NCBI GenBank assembly: GCA_026315105.1
Contig: CM048744.1
Coordinates: 357,617,168-357,681,167, forward strand
From: Locusta migratoria
Lineage: Eukaryota; Arthropoda; Insecta; Orthoptera; Acrididae
Direction of reading: 5' to 3'
DNA length: 64,000 nt
The notes below the pieces were generated by a model. It ran no database searches and was not told the origin of the DNA. It was given only the letters and a program-made list of their open reading frames with translations. This document shows positions 48,801 to 60,900 of the stretch, one piece after another. The translations under genes were made by a program, and so were the position numbers. Numbering within the stretch: the stretch's first letter is position 1; each line of letters starts with the position of its first letter.

Positions 48801-51800
48801 TTTTCGAAGGTTACCCCAAATGATGGAGGAAGGGGTAGACCTATTAAAAGAGCTCGTGAATGAGCGCCAACTGGCGCGTTTACAGTCGCGAAAGAGGCGA
48901 CGACAATAGGCCCGCAGCCGTTTGTATCGGATGCAGTTGTCGAGCGTGGGCCGTTGTTTGAAGATTCTAAGGGCACGTCGCCGTGCTCGCAGAGCGTCAC
49001 GGCATTCCGCGGTCCACCACGGGACAAGGGGACGACGTGCGTGGGAAGTCTTGCAGGGGATGGAACATTCTGCGGCTGTCAGAATAACTGTGGTAATGTG
49101 TTCCACTTGGTCGTCTATACTAGGATAATGGTAAGTACCAAAATCCGCCAGTGACGTGTAGAGCTCCCAGTCCGCTTTCGTTAACTGCCAGCGGCGTGGA
49201 TGCTCAAGGGTGTCAGGCATCATTAGGTGAATTACACACGGAAAATGATCGCTCGAATGTGTGTCTGAGAGAGCAGACCATTCAAGACGCCGTGCCAGCT
49301 GAGCAGTGCAGATAGCTAGATCTATATGGCTGAAAGTATTTGTGGTGTCTGAAAGATAAGTTGGTTCACCAGTGTTAAGGCAGATGAGCTGAAGGTGGTT
49401 CAGTATATCTGCCAGGAGGGAGCCCCGTGGACATGGTCGTGGGGAGCCCCAAAGGGGGTGGTGGGCATTGAAATCTCCCACCAACAAAAACGGACGCGGA
49501 AGCTGGTCAATAAGATCTAGGAGATCTGATCTAGTGACGGGAAAAGAGGAAGGAGCGTAAATATTGCACAGTGTGAAGACAAATCCAGGAAGGTATATCC
49601 GGACAGCAACAGCTTGTATTGGAGTACACAAAGGGACCGGTGTACTGTGTACGTCATCCCGAATAAGCAACATTACGCCCCCGTGGGCTGGAATTCCTGC
49701 CACTGGAGGAAGGTCAAAGCGAACGGTAGTGTAGCGTGGGAAAGTAATTCGAGTTCCAGGGAGCAATTTTGTCTCCTGTAGAGAGAAGATGATTGGATGA
49801 TATGTTCGCGTTAAAAGCTGCAGTTCTGTCCAATTCGACCGGATACCACGAATGTTCCATTGAAGAATATCCATAATGGGATAAAATGAGATGAAGGTGG
49901 ACATCAGCCCGACGAAGGCGGCGGGCCACAGTGCGAATGTTCGCAACTGGTGGTGTCTGAGACAGGAGGGTCTTGCTCCATATTCTCAGAGGTTACCACA
50001 GCAGCTGCGTGAGTGTGGTCGGCAGCCCCATCTTTGGCTGATGCACCTGGAGAGACTATAGGCTTCCAGGGGATGCCATCGTCACATTGTGAGGTAGGAG
50101 GGGGGAGAGTTTTCCCCCTATTTGATTTCTTGGAGCCCTGGTGAAGCTCCTTGGTTGGCTCAGACGTTTTGGTAGGGGTGCGGAGGAAATCCTCGCGCGA
50201 ATGCTCTTTCTTAGACTTTCGCGTCTCTATCTGTGGTTTCACAGCTGAAGATGAAGATGAAGACTTGGAAGAGGTACTCACACTTTTCGTTGAACGTGAC
50301 GCCGTTGTCGATGTAGACTGTTTGACAACTACTGTCGTAAACTGTAGGTCACAAGTCTGTGTGGCCATATCCCGTGTTGTTGGAGGCGTTGCAACTACAG
50401 TACTGTAGTTACCACGCGGCGGGGTCTTAGGCTTACGACTGGCGTACATCTTACGTGCAACTGGTATGGGAACCTTTTCCTTTACACGGATTTCCTGGAT
50501 GGCTCGTTCATCGGCAAACACGGGACATTCCCGGGAGGAAGCAGCATGATTCCCGTTACAATTGATGCAATGAGGGGACGGTGGTGGACAAATCCCCTCA
50601 TGGGCCTCTTTACCACAGGTGACACATATGACTGGGTTCTTGCAAGACTGGCTTGTGTGGTTAAATCGATGGCACTGATAACACCGAGTAGGGTTAGGGA
50701 TATAAGGTCGTACTGTGATGACCTCATACCCTGCCTTGATCTTCGGCGGCAGAGCCACTCGGTCGAAGGTCAGAAACACTGTGCGAGTGGGCACTACAAC
50801 ATTGTTCTCTTTTTTTGTCACCCTGTGTACTGCGACGACGCCTTGAGCTGCCAGATATTCTTTCAGTTCATCCTCAGTCAGACCGTCCAAACTGGCCGAG
50901 AAGACTACCCCTCGGGAATAATTGAGGGTCGGATGGAGCTCAACACGAACCGGGTAGCTGTGGAGCAGAGTAGCCTTAAGCAGCCGCTGTGCCTGGGAGC
51001 CACTTTCTGTTTCTAACAGTAGTGTTCCATTACGTAGGCGGTTGCAGGTCTTAACTGGGCCGGCAATGGCATCAACCCCTTTTTGAATAATAAATGGGTT
51101 CACCGACGAAAAGGATTGTCCTTCCTCGGTACGGGTCACCACAAGGAACTTCGATGTCTAAATTTTTCTGTTCAGACACACTATTGTCTAGTACATCAAT
51201 TTCTAAAGACTCTTTACATTTTCTTTTTTTTAGAACCATCGCGGTTGTATCCCCCACGATTGCCAGTGTCTCCGATGGCACGCTCCTTCCTGCTGGGGGC
51301 CCCCAATGGAAGCACACCCGCCTTGGGTGATTGTTCACACCCCAGGTCACACCTCCCGATCTACAGACGGAGGGACCAATCGGCGAATCGGGAAGGTATC
51401 AGCGCAGGCAATCGCCCCTCCCCTGGCCTGGCCTTAACCAGGGGGTACGCACGCACCCTACATGCCAGCCCGGGGCTGGGACTTACGCATTACCCAGTCA
51501 CCCATATGGGTGGCCTTCAAGTGCGTACAGGGAGGAGGAAGAGAGAAATAGTAGGAGGAGAAGCCTCAAACGCAGACGCGGAGGCAAAGAAAGAGGTGAA
51601 AGAAGACTGTAAAGCCAAAAGGGTCAGAACTTCGGTTCCCCGAAGGATGCACAGACTCGGTCCCCAAGAGAGGGGAAAAGGACAGTAGAAGAAGTGTCAT
51701 GTAGCACGGAAAGGAAAGAGTGCTACAAAGGCTGGGGCCCCGTGCTCGCCATGCACGTACTCACCACAGAGCAGTGAGTCCCCTGAGGGGTGTGTGTGTG

Positions 51801-52496
51801 TGTGTCAAGATGTGCTGGCTGTGCACCGAGGCATGTTTAACCACAGGGTGATTCTCGTTACCAACAAACACTGTCTGCCTGTGTCCATTCATGCAAATGG
51901 ACAGGTTGTTGCTGGTCTTTCCCCCCACATAGACCGCTTCACAGTGCAGGCATGTCAGTTGATAGATTACATGGGTACTATCGCAAGTGGCTCTGCCTTT
52001 GATCGTGTACACCTTCCCGGTTACAGGACTGGAGTAAGTGGTTGTGGAAGGGTGCATAGGGCAGATTTTACAACGGGGGCGGTTACAAGGGTAGGAGCCA
52101 GAAGGTAGGGAAGGTGGTTTGGGGATTTCATAGGGATGGACCAGGAGGTTAAGGAGGTTAGGTGGGTGGTGGGAAGACACTCTTGGTGGAGTGGGAAGGA
52201 TGTCATGAAGGACAGACATGTGACATCCTTCCCACTCCACTGAGAGTGTATTTCCGCCACCCGCCTAACCTCCGTAACCTCCTAGTCCAACCATCTTCCC
52301 TGGCTTCTGGCTCCTATCCTTGTAACCGCCCCATTCCCGTTGTAAAACCTGCCCTACGCACCCTTCCACCACCACTTACTCCAGTCCCATAACTTCTTCC
52401 GCTTACAATGAGAGAGAGTATGTTGGGCGGCCAGAGATGGCTGACATGTGTGGATGAGTGTTCTCTGTCTGAGGAAGGCCACAGCCGAAACTTTAA

Positions 52497-52548
<52 letters not shown>

Positions 52549-55500
52549 ACAGTGAGTTGTTCCGTATCTACATCATATTATTGTTATTATTAACAACATT
52601 CCTTACTGGACCTTCCATAGTTTTGATCATAAACAAGTGGTTTAATCATCATGAAAGAAAGTTGTATGGGTGGGAGAGACCAGGAGACATGGGAAAGTAT
52701 CAGCTTTTATAATGGTAAGACAGATTTTGGAACCAGGTTTTAAACTGTAAAAAAAAATCCAGGGGTAGAAGCAGACTCCAACCATATATTTTTTTTTAAC
52801 TATGAGGCATAGACAAATAAACTACAGAAAGATATGAAAATAATGGGATGGAACGTGGATAAGTTGAAGGAACCTGAGGTTCTCTGGAGTTTCAAAGGGA
52901 GCTTTGGCCAACAATTGTCAGAAATGGGCGGCGGGGGGGGGGGGGGGGGGGAGGGATAACAGTAGAAGACAAATTTATAGCTTTGAGAGATGAAATAATG
53001 AGGACTGTAGAAAACCTAATAGGTAGAAAGACAAGTGTAGTTAAGTGTGAAAATTACAGAACTATCAGTTTAATAAGTCATGGTTGCAAAATACTAACAA
53101 GAATTATTTACAGACAAATGGAAAAACTTGTGGAATCCAACCTCGGGAAAGATCAGTTTGGATTTATGAGAAATGTGGGAACATGGGAGGCAATACATTA
53201 CGACTTATCTTAGAGGTAGGCTATGGAAACGTACGTTTTTAGCATTTGTCGATTTGGAGAAAGCTTTTGACAATGTCGACTGGAATACACTCTTCCAAAT
53301 TCTGAAGACATCAGGGGTTCAAAGGGCAAGATAGGGACACAGAGGTCGGGCAGGGAGTAAGGCAGGGTTGTAGCCTTTCCCCAATGTTGTTCAATCTGTA
53401 CGTTGAGCAGGCAGTGAAGGAATGGAAGGAGAAATTTGGAGGGCATAAAGTGCAGGGAGAAGAAATAAAAACATTGCGGTTTGCCGATGACATAGTAATT
53501 CTGTCAGACTGCAAAAGATCTGGAAGAGCAATTGAATGGGATGGACAGTGTCTTGAAAGGAAGATATAAGATGAACATTAAAAAGAGTACAACGAAGGTA
53601 ATGGAATGCAATGTCAGCAAATCAGGTGATGCTGAATGAATTAGATTAGGTAATGAGAGAATAAAAGTAATAGATGAATTTTGTTATTTGGGTAGCAAGA
53701 TAATTACGTATGGCCGAAGTAAAGAAGATATAAAATGCAGAATGGCTATGGGAAGAAGAGTGTTTCTGAAGAAGCGAAACTTGTTAACATCCAATATTAA
53801 TTTAAATGTTAGGAAGTCCTTTCTGAAAGAATTTGTCTTGAGTGTAGCATTGTATGACAGTGAAATGTGGACGATAAGGAGTTCAGATAAAAAGATGATA
53901 GAAGCTTTTGAAATGTGGTGCTACAGACGAATGATAAAAATTAGATGGCTAGATCACTAATGAGAAGGTGCTTAGCTGGCCGCGGTGGCCGAGGGGACTG
54001 AGGCGCTCCAGTCACGGTCTGCACAGCCACTACGGTCGGGGGTTCGAATCCCTCCTCGGGCATGGATATTTGTGCTGTCCTTAGTATAAGGTAGTAGATA
54101 AGTGGTTTGTAAGTTTAGGAACTGATGACCCCTTAGTTAAGTCCCATAAAAAAAATTAAAAAAAAAAAAAAGTGCTTAACCGAATCAGAGAGAAAAGGAG
54201 TTTCTGGCATATCCTGACTAAGAGAAGGGGTAGATTGGTTGGACACATTCTGAGAAATCAAGGAATTGTCAACTTAGCATTAGAAGGAAGCATGTGGGGG
54301 TAAAAATCTTAGAGGGAGACCAAGGGATGAATATAGTAAGCAAATTCAAAAGGATGTAGGTTGCCAAACATATTCTCAGATTAAGAGACTTGCACCAGAC
54401 AGGGAGCGTGGAGAGATGCATCAAACCAGTCTACGGACTGAAGACCACGACAACAACAAAGACAAGACCTACAACAATCCTTGGAGATAACAGGAAATAC
54501 TGATATGACTAAAGAAGAATATATAAGAATGTAATAAGGCAGGTAAAATGGAGAGCAGACAACTAAAAAAATAGACTGTCAGGAAGTGCAAAGTAGCTCA
54601 TCACGAGTGGCTAGAGGGTAATGCAAGTCTGTAGAAGAATATACAAATAGGCAATTAGGAAAAACAGATTCGTCTCCAGGAAAATAAGAGACAACTGGAA
54701 ACAAGAAAAGGAGTTTTATGAATATCAAGAACGCTCCTGTAAAACTTGTTTTGAGTAAAGAAGGGAAGGCTTAAAAGTGGAAAGAATATATAGAGGGGCT
54801 CAAAAAGGAAATATGAGAAAATATTGTAGGAAGGGAAGAGGAAGTAGATTAAATAGGAGAGCCTATATTGAGAGAAAAATTTGACACAGCACTGAAATAA
54901 ATAAATCTAAACAAGGCCCCTGGAGTAGACGACATTTCTGCAGAACTACTGAAGTTTCAGAGTGCAAGCCACAACAGAACTATGCCACCTGGTGTGTAGG
55001 ATGTATGAGAGACAAAATACCCTCAGACTTCAAGAAAAATACAATTATCCCAAAGCCGCTGCAGGCAGGTGTGAAATTTACAGAACCACCATTTTCATAA
55101 GTAATGGTAGCAAAATTCTAACACAAATTATTTACAGATGAATGGATAAGCTGGTAGAAGCCAACCTCAGGAAAAATCAGTTTGGATTTAGAAGACATGT
55201 AGAAATACATGAGGCAGTACTTACCTTGTGACTGACCTCAGAAGATAGATTAAGGAAAGGCAAATCATTTCTAGCCTTTGTAAATATGGAGATAGCTATT
55301 GAAAATGTTGTCTGGAATACACACTCAAATTCTGACAACAGCAGAGATAATATATAGGAAATGGAAGGTTATTTACAACTTTTACAGAAATAAGACAGCA
55401 GAGTCAAAAGGCTTTAAAGGAAAGCATTAGTTGGAAAGAGTTTAAGGCAGGGTTGTAGCCTTTCCCCAATCTTATTCAATCAGTACAGTGAGCAAGCTGT

Positions 55501-57932
55501 GAAGGAAACCCAAGAGAAATTTGAAGAAATAAAAATTTCATGTTTTGACGACGACATAATTCTGCCAAACAAAGGACCTGTAAGAGTAATCTAACTGTAT
55601 GGAAAATGTCTTGAAAGGAGCATAGAAATAGAAGATGAACATTAAGAAGAGTGAAATAAGGTTAATTTACTGTAATGTAGTCTATGAAAATCAGGTGATG
55701 CTGAAAGAATTAAGATTAAATACAAAAAAATTCAGGTAGTAGATTAGTTTTGTTATTTTAGCAATAAAATGACATGATTATTACAGTACAGAGGATATAA
55801 AATGCAGAATGGCAATGGAAACAAAAGTATTTTCTGAAAAATCAATATTTGGTATTAACAAATTTATTTGAGTGTTAATCATTTCTGAAGGCATATGTGT
55901 AGAGTGTTGCCTTATATGGTAGTGAAATGGACAGTAAATAGTTCAGACCCGAAGAAGATAGAAGCTTTGGCTGTCTAGTGCTATAGACAAATGGTGAAAA
56001 TAGGTGTGTAGATCATGTGATTAATGAGGAAGTATTGGACAGAATTGGTCCAAATAGGAATTTATGGCATTCCTTGACTAAAAGAAGGGACCAACTGCTA
56101 GTAAACCTTCTTAGACATCATTGAATTGTGAGTTCAGCATTGTAGGGAAGTTTGTGGCACAAAAATTGCCTAGGGAGACAAAGATGAAAACAGTATGCAA
56201 GTTCAAAGAGACGTGGATTGCCATTTTTATGAAGAGATAAAGAGGCTTGCTCAGGATAAAGTATGGTGGAGAGCTGCATCAAACTATTCTCCAGACTCTG
56301 GAAAATTCTCTCTTTCTGTGATCCAACTCTCACCAACTAATTATTGTTTCTTCTGCCTAGCACACTGAAATACAGCAGAAGATGCAATATAATCAAATGT
56401 GTTGTCTAGAATGCTTGCTATAGTACCCCTTTCCCTCATGTGCATATCCACAAGTTAGCCCTGCATAGTGTGCATGCACTGATTCACTGGATTCTGCCGT
56501 TAGATGACTATCATGCTAGATGAATACTGGAGATCATACAAATACCATTAGTGGCAGTTTTTTAACAATGGAAAGTCCAATTGGAATTTTAATCATGGAG
56601 GATGGATAACAACTCACCATAAGGGTACTCACTGAGTTGCTGACAGACACTGAAATAGATAATCACACCAACTTAAATTTTCGGACATGCCTTCGTCTGA
56701 TGAAGGCCATGGCCGAAAATTTAAGTGTGTGTATCAGCAGCTCAGTGAGTGTCTTACGGTGAGTTTTTATCTATCCTCCATTACTAACAGTTGTGCCAGT
56801 TTGTTGCTTATGACAAATCTTCATGTACCTCCTAACTCAAGTCACCAAAGGTGTTACAAACCAAATATTTTCTGTCACATGTCATTCAGACACACAAAAT
56901 GTCATTAGGAAGAAAACGGGAAAAAGTCGGGCGAGACATTGAGAAAAAATTGAGGGAGCGACTGAGGGAAATGAGGGGGGGGGGGGGGGGGGAGGCCTAA
57001 TGGACAGTGGACAGGTAAGAAACTGCAGCAAAGAAAGCTGTTCTGTTTCAAGGAGGACTATGAAAAGCATGTTTCATACTTACCGTAAAAATTCATTGAT
57101 ACCATCTACGGAGAAAGATCCTCTCAATATGGAATACTTCATCTTCTTGGCATTCATTACTGCCATAGCTGGATAACCAAACCCACCAATTTCCAGCATT
57201 GATTCAAGTTCTGGTTGAGATCCAGCTTCTGCCCAGATCCATCTGGAAGCAATGATCAATGAAATGACAACTATTCACAGGTCAGTAAAGGTTGGCTGTT
57301 TACAGTTGCAAAATAACCAATAGCGGAAAACTAAATATTGGAACAAAGGTAAATTTTAAAAGGTAGAAAGTAGCACTTTTGTAGTGAGTGGGTCAATCTA
57401 ATGACCACAATAATAATGTAACTTATTAGAAATTTTGACCCATCTTCTCTTATTAAGCAGTAGTTACAATTGCGTTCTAGTGAATACTAACACTTGCTGT
57501 CCCAAATTCATCAACAATAAATTTCATTTGAAATTTTAAACCACTGTCAATTTATCAGTCACACTGGTCTCTCACTATTTTTAGATGAATGCTAAGTTTT
57601 GTCATGTGCTCTTATCTTTTTATGTAGATAATTTACTGATGTTACTTTTAAAGTTGCTACGTTTTTTCCACCATGTGAATAATATCCACCATAAGACAAT
57701 TAAGAAAAGTATGAAATGAGATGAATTAGGCACAAGTCTGGCTGCAATTCATTGTTGTATTGATGTGTTCAACAAGATTCAACTTTTCATACGAAAATTT
57801 AGAATAAATTAAAATTTTTAATGACAAATATGTACATGATGAGTAATTGTTTCTCTCCATATTACAACACACAGGGTGATGAACTGTCCCACATTTTAAA
57901 AGTTTGTGTGTGTGTAGCTACTATCTTGCCCC

Positions 57933-57984
<52 letters not shown>

Positions 57985-60900
57985 GAAAACAAAATCACCT
58001 ATTCCATTGTGCATCTAAATGTGCTCTACTGACTTGTTCAGTAATTAAGTCGTTTAAATTAGAAATAAAATAAGACAGGTATTACACTGATAACTTACCC
58101 CCACATTTTCTGTTTGTACTTTTCGCCCATTTTCTTCAGTGTGTCAAGGTAACTATTCCGACATTCAGATTGACAGTCCAAAATATGAGGTAAAACGGAT
58201 ACAACACAAAGTGGATGTTCTTCACAAGCTTCTTTAAGGGTTTCTTCATTAATTATCTGCAAACAGAAGAAACTAAAGTTAATGCACCACCAGGTTCACA
58301 AACAATGAGAGAAAGAGAGAGAGAGAGGAGGAATACAAAGTTAATAAGAGGTCTAAATTTACATCAATTAGGTTCCACAGGAAACGGTAAAGTTCACAAA
58401 CATTAAGGAAAGTTGCTGGTGTGATATTCTGGAAAAACTTACTGAAAAGTCAAAGTTTCCCCATTGTTTACTATAAATAGTTTCATTTCTGGTTTAACCC
58501 ATAAGTCCTGAATTATGTTGAAAGTTGAATAAAACATTCTTGCATTTTTCTATAAGACACTGTCTATTGTATATTGAATATTGTATATTTGAGCAAAATT
58601 GGAAATTCTTACTTTGTTTCCAAAATAAAAATGTCAAATTGGACACCAGGTCTGGAAAGTAGTTATGGATATGAAATAAGAAGGCAACAGTTACATGACA
58701 CTTCATATTTATTGTGGAACTTATATCACAAAGTGGATTTGTGCAAAATTCATAAAATAATTTCATCTAGTAATACCATTCCTGATGCACTTCGCCATGT
58801 TCACAGTTTTTCATTGTAGCACGAAACTAAGTGACAAATGTCCAGTAAACAGGCCGCAGGGTCTCAAGATAAAGCGAAATTGTATGCTGTTTTAAAAATT
58901 AATAAAAAGTCTGTGTCCAATATATTGAAAGGGTTCCTATATGGGAACAATATTTATTTCGAGTCTCATAATGGTTATTAACATGTCAATTTCATTTTAG
59001 ATTGTTGGTTTAGAGTCGGCGTTCATTTTTAGTGCTTTCGACCGAACCTCTCTGGTGTGTGATGGTTATTGTGTCATGTACGTAGTTCCAAGCCATGTTT
59101 ATTTACAAAATATCAATTAAGATTTAAGTATTCTAAAGTAACATTTCATCATCTTTTCTTGTGTTAGTATCTTATGGATGTAAGGAAGTGTCACACACAA
59201 CAATATCTTTTTTTTGTTTCCTTATTAGTAGGCTTCAAATACCTTGTTATTCCTAAAGGGAGGCACCTGGCACATGTAGTCCTAGCTGCAAACCATTTTC
59301 AGTTAATTTGGTGTATGTGCCACACAAGTCCAGTATAGGGACGAGTCGTTTTCCTTACCTTATTTTTGTAAACTGTTCTATCCACAATTCTGCTTTTTCT
59401 GCTTAATAATAATACTTCCAATCCCAATGAATTTAAAGCATGTTTTATCTGTAAATGTTACTTTTAGCCACCTGTGCATGTGCAATTGTTAACCTGTTTA
59501 TTTCCTTACATATTAGATTTTGCAATTGGACACACACTCTCACACAATCTTATTTGTTGGAGGACTGACCTGTTTAACTTCGGGAGCAGGAACATTTTCT
59601 GCCAATTTTTCCATTGCCCAAGTTACTATATCACTACTGGTTCTGCCACCAGTGTAGTCTTGAGCCGAGCTAGAGTCCTTCCTGCCAGGTCCAAAATACT
59701 TAATTGTAGGGTATCCCTGTACACCATACTCATTTGCTGTTACAGTATGTACTGTCGCATCTAAAGCTCCAAGTTTTACCTATAACAAAGAATCTCATTT
59801 AACATGCAGCACAAATAAAACAAAATAGTTTCTCTTCATGTTTGTTAATCATCTACTTTTAAATGTGTGTTTGCACCCCACAGTACTTACCTTTCCTTTC
59901 AGTTCAGTAGCTGCCTTAGCCCAATGTGGTGCAAGATTCTTACAATGGCCACACCAAGGAGCATAAAATTCAACCAGCCAAATATCTTCAGAATCTAAAA
60001 CTTTGGACTTAAAGTTACTGTCTGTCAATTCAATGACATCTTTTGGATCACTCTGTTGAACAGCAAAAGTTAGTTTGTTAGGAAGTCTTCATATAAATAC
60101 AGTATTCTAATAGTTCACATAACAAAGATTTTGTTCATAAGTTATATAAAAACATTGTATGTTTGCAGTTACAAAGTAAAAATTAGTGTTTCTCTCTAGA
60201 CTGTCTAGCAGTTCATCATTTATATTTGATTTGTATATCACTATGTTGTGGATGCAGTTTTATTCAATCTGTATGATTGTGTCCATAATAAACATGTTTC
60301 CAGTGCTTTGTGATGCGCTTCATTGACAACAGTGGTTTCGGATTTGGACTATACTGTGATATTATTGATACTTATACAATGCACTTCTAAATTAAATAAC
60401 CTAGAATAACTTCAAACATTTTCAGTTTTAAATGCCTATCAATTTTATATGTGACTTAATAAAAATATAAGGGGGCAAACCTTATGGCCTCACAATGGTC
60501 ACCTCTTAACTGATGCTTGTAGGTGCGTTTTTAGAATTGGGGGAGCTGGAGAAAGCTTTTGACAATGTTCAACTGGAGTACATTCTTTGAAATTCTGAAG
60601 ATAGCAGGGGTAAAATATAGGGAGTGAAGCATTACATTCAACTTGTACAAAAACCAGACAGCAATTATTGGAGTAAGGTCATGAAAGGGTAACAGTGGTT
60701 GGGAAGGGAGTAAGACAGGGTTGTAGCCTTTCCTGTGCATTGAACAAGCTGTAAAGGAATGGAATGAGAAATTTGCAGAGGGACTAAAAACCTTCCAATT
60801 TGCTGATGATATAGTAATTCTGTCAGAGACACCAAAGAGCCTGGAAGAGCAATGAATGGAATAGCAGTGTCTTGAAAGGAATATATAAGATGAACATTAT

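Larger units (their letters stand above)
46103..51800 (-). mobile_element. I-type LINE copy 2, almost intact, 11-bp TSD, inside PLE copy B
   Basis: About 5.7 kb, the same family as 37009-42939, with a short poly(A) tail (plus T run to 46112) and a matching 3' hairpin. The duplication tgtgtcaagat is perfect at 46092-46102 and 51801-51811. The sequence on both sides is PLE copy B. The ten bases 51791-51800 are GT repeat and may be extra nucleotides added at the 5' junction rather than element. The leader 51240-51790 resembles that of copy 1. Confidence 0.94.
52613..56300 (+). mobile_element. Old RTE-type LINE copy, split by a younger RTE copy
   Basis: Pieces 52613-53035 and 54467-56300 are consecutive parts of one 5'-truncated RTE copy. 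The first has endonuclease C-terminal sequence (HERKLYGWERPGD) and ends in a stretch equal to 20125 of the full copy; the second resumes there ('acctacaacaatccttgg'). It runs through RT (FADD replaced by FDDD near 55545) to the C-terminal end near 56300. It is densely mutated. A G run lies at 52933-52950. Confidence 0.85.

Noticed and set aside
58099..58256. Possible frameshift in the PDIA6 b-domain exon
   Set aside because: A first count suggested one base too many. Recounting gives 158 bp, which fits phase 0 at the start and phase 2 at the end, with continuous homology.
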